Assembly (NCBI RefSeq): GCF_014656295.1
Contig: NZ_BNCD01000003.1
Location: 348,155 to 412,154 of the forward strand
DNA: 64,000 nt
Origin: Streptomyces sulfonofaciens
GTDB taxonomy: Bacteria; Actinomycetota; Actinomycetes; Streptomycetales; Streptomycetaceae
Direction: 5' to 3'
In this document: positions 62,372 to 64,000 of the stretch, piece after piece
Layout: each line of letters begins with the position of its first letter
How positions within the stretch are numbered: position 1 is the first letter of the stretch
The notes under the pieces: model-generated
Told to the model about the DNA's origin: nothing
The model's database searches: none
Seen by the model: only the letters and a program-made list of their open reading frames with translations
Program-made: the position numbers and the translations under genes

Positions 62372-64000
62372 TCAGACTCCGGACGGCTCCGGAGCGCGGG
62401 ACTCGCCCGCGCCGTCCCGGTCCGGGGCTCCCTCCGCCTTGCGGGCCCTGCGTGCCGCGCGCTTCGTGCGGCGGCGGTCCTTGCGCAGCTCGATCATCGC
62501 GTAGAGCGTCGGCACCAGCAGCAGCGTCAGCAGGGTGGAGGTGATCAGGCCGCCGATCACCACCACGGCCAGCGGCTGGGCTATGAAACCGCCCTCGCCG
62601 GTGACGCCGAGGGCCATCGGGAGCAGCGCGAAGACGGTCGCGAGCGCCGTCATCAGGATCGGGCGCAGCCGGTGCCGACCGCCCTCGATGACCGCCTCGA
62701 TGGTGTCGTAGCCCCTGCTGCGGTACTGGTTGATCAGGTCGATCAGCACGATCGCGTTGGTGACCACGATGCCGATCAGCATCAGCATGCCGATCATCGC
62801 GGGCACGCCCATCGGGGTGCCGGTGAGGACCAGCATGCCGATGGCGCCGGTGGCCGCGAAGGGGATCGAGACCAGCAGGATCAACGGCTGCACCAGCGAG
62901 CGGAAGGTCGCGACCAGCAGCATGAAGACGATCGCCACGGCCGCCAGCATCGCGAGGCCCAGCGACGAGAACGCGTCGTCCTGGTCCTGCGAGACACCGC
63001 CGATGTCCGCCGTGGCGCCCTGCGGGAGTTTCAGCGCGTCGATCTTCCTCTGTAGCGCGGTGCTGACCTGGCCGGTGTTGTCACCGGTCGGCCGGGCGGT
63101 GATCGTCGCGGCGCGCTCGCCGTCGATACGGGTCATGGAGACCGGTCCGGCCACCAGCTTGACGTCGGCGATGTCCCCGAGCCGCACCGGGCCGAGCGGC
63201 AGCTTCCTGAGCTGGTCCAGCGTGGTCGCGGGCTTGGCCGAGCGCACCACGATGTCGCGCTCGGTGTCGTCGAGGGTCGCCTTGCCCGCCTTGGTGCCGC
63301 CGACGGCCTCCGCCACGGCCTGGCCGAGGGTGGCGTCGTTGAACCCGGCCGCGGCCGCCTTGGCGTTGGCCTTGACCGATATCCGGGGCACGGACTGCGA
63401 GAGGTCGCTGTGGACGTCACTGACGTGGTCCAGGCTCGCGACGGCGGCCTCGACCCGGTCGGATGCCGTGCGCAGCACCGTCGCGTCGGATGCCTTGACC
63501 ACCACGCTCAGGTCCTGGCTGCCGAAGCCGTCACCGGCGCTGAGGGTGGTCTTGCCGACCCCGGAGAGCCCGGCGAGCCCGCTCTCGATGCGGTCCTGCG
63601 CGGCGTCGTAGTCGGCCGAGTCCTTCAGGGTCACCTGGTACGAGGCCTGGTTGGTGTCCGTGCTGCCGCCGAAGGCCGCGAGGAAGCCGGAGGAGCCCAC
63701 GGTGACCTGGTAGTCCTTGATGTCGTCGATGCCGTCGAGCAGCTTCTCGACCTTCCCGGCGGCGGCGTCGGTCGTCGCCAGGCTGGTGCCGACCTTCATC
63801 TCCTGCTTGATCGAGATGACCTCCTGGTCGCCCTGGTCGAAGAAGTTGGTCTTCAGCAGGGGCGCCATGCCGAAGGTGGCGACCAGCACCACCACCGCGA
63901 TGACCACGCTGGTGAGGCGCCGCCGGGTGGCGAACCGCAGCACCGGCACGTACACCCGCTGCAGCCGGCTGCGTGCCTCCTTCTCCTCGGCCTTGCGCCG
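62372..64000 (-). CDS. RND-type efflux transporter (partial, C-terminal half)
   Basis: The frame is open to the window edge, so the protein starts beyond 64000; 542 residues are visible. It has a helix (RRLTSVVIAVVVLVATFGMAPLL), a large periplasmic-type loop of about 300 residues with SMTRIDGERAATITARPTGDNTG, and five C-terminal helices with AIVFMLLVATFRSLVQPLILLVSIPFA, GVPAMIGMLMLIGIVVTNAIVLIDLINQYR (by position) and RLRPILMTALATVFALLPMALG. These are AcrB/MMPL HAE1-like signatures, including the GIVVTNAIVLID segment and the R-L-R-P-I-L-M-T box. A basic tail follows. Its substrate is unknown. Confidence 0.92.
   Translation of the reverse strand, partial: RRKAEEKEARSRLQRVYVPVLRFATRRRLTSVVIAVVVLVATFGMAPLLKTNFFDQGDQEVISIKQEMKVGTSLATTDAAAGKVEKLLDGIDDIKDYQVTVGSSGFLAAFGGSTDTNQASYQVTLKDSADYDAAQDRIESGLAGLSGVGKTTLSAGDGFGSQDLSVVVKASDATVLRTASDRVEAAVASLDHVSDVHSDLSQSVPRISVKANAKAAAAGFNDATLGQAVAEAVGGTKAGKATLDDTERDIVVRSAKPATTLDQLRKLPLGPVRLGDIADVKLVAGPVSMTRIDGERAATITARPTGDNTGQVSTALQRKIDALKLPQGATADIGGVSQDQDDAFSSLGLAMLAAVAIVFMLLVATFRSLVQPLILLVSIPFAATGAIGMLVLTGTPMGVPAMIGMLMLIGIVVTNAIVLIDLINQYRSRGYDTIEAVIEGGRHRLRPILMTALATVFALLPMALGVTGEGGFIAQPLAVVVIGGLITSTLLTLLLVPTLYAMIELRKDRRRTKRAARRARKAEGAPDRDGAGESRAPEPSGV

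Overview
This is a very high-GC actinobacterial chromosome segment, almost certainly from Streptomyces. The signs are strong third-position G/C in every gene, frequent GTG starts, several apparently leaderless promoters, a PASTA kinase, actinobacterial aa3/bcc respiratory genes, paired NlpC/P60 hydrolases and a class II DAHP synthase. From memory, the order closely follows the metF-to-nadA region of Streptomyces coelicolor. It also keeps much of the Mycobacterium tuberculosis metF - Rv2175c - pknL - aroG - acyltransferase - ArsA-like - SRPBCC - fadD15 - pimB - NlpC - trpD - qcr/cta - adoK - HesB order. I see no rRNA, tRNA, prophage, insertion sequence or CRISPR array. This is mostly conserved core chromosome.

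Layout. 0-10 kb: a CrtI-like oxidoreductase, a Gln/Tyr-rich membrane protein, metF, and thiamine genes (thiE on the minus strand; thiO-thiS-thiG on the plus strand behind a TPP riboswitch), with an Rv2175c-like DNA-binding protein and a ferredoxin-reductase-type flavoprotein between them. 10-20 kb: PASTA Ser/Thr kinase, endonuclease IV, a molybdopterin oxidoreductase, class II DAHP synthase, an anthranilate synthase (TrpE-TrpG fusion) behind a Trp-Trp-Trp leader peptide and attenuator, and a phosphofructokinase with PPi-type active-site residues. 20-30 kb: MacR/MacS-type two-component system, acyltransferase, esterase, a two-TM protein, an EEP nuclease/phosphatase, glucokinase with its DUF5304-type neighbour, an ArsA-like ATPase and an SRPBCC protein. 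30-45 kb: metallophosphoesterase, long-chain acyl-CoA synthetase, PimB-like and GT87-type mannosyltransferases, a gluzincin-like lipoprotein, two NlpC/P60 hydrolases, an NYN RNase-like protein, a zinc-ribbon protein, a stand-alone AsnC effector domain, a class V aminotransferase behind a SAM riboswitch, and trpD. 45-55 kb: ctaE-qcrCAB and ctaCDF, which together encode the bcc-aa3 respiratory supercomplex, separated by a receiver-like protein and an L,D-transpeptidase. 55-64 kb: a cysteine desulfurase-TusA fusion, an AdoK-type kinase, a one-TM extracytoplasmic protein, erpA, nadA and the C-terminal half of an RND transporter cut by the window edge.

Functional threads. (i) Aromatic amino acids: DAHP synthase, TrpE-TrpG and TrpD. 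(ii) Respiration and sulfur/Fe-S supply: qcr/cta, cysteine desulfurase-TusA, ErpA and the Fe-S enzyme NadA. (iii) Cell envelope: PIM/lipomannan-type glycosyltransferases, acyltransferase, NlpC/P60, L,D-transpeptidase and PASTA kinase. (iv) RNA control: TPP riboswitch, trp attenuator and SAM riboswitch. The most unusual items are the SAM-IV-like riboswitch before a class V aminotransferase, with a possible helix around its ribosome-binding site; the 24-bp tandem array that extends TrpE-TrpG; PPi-type residues in the phosphofructokinase; a cluster of inverted repeats at the nadA promoter; and a CRP-like site before pfkA.
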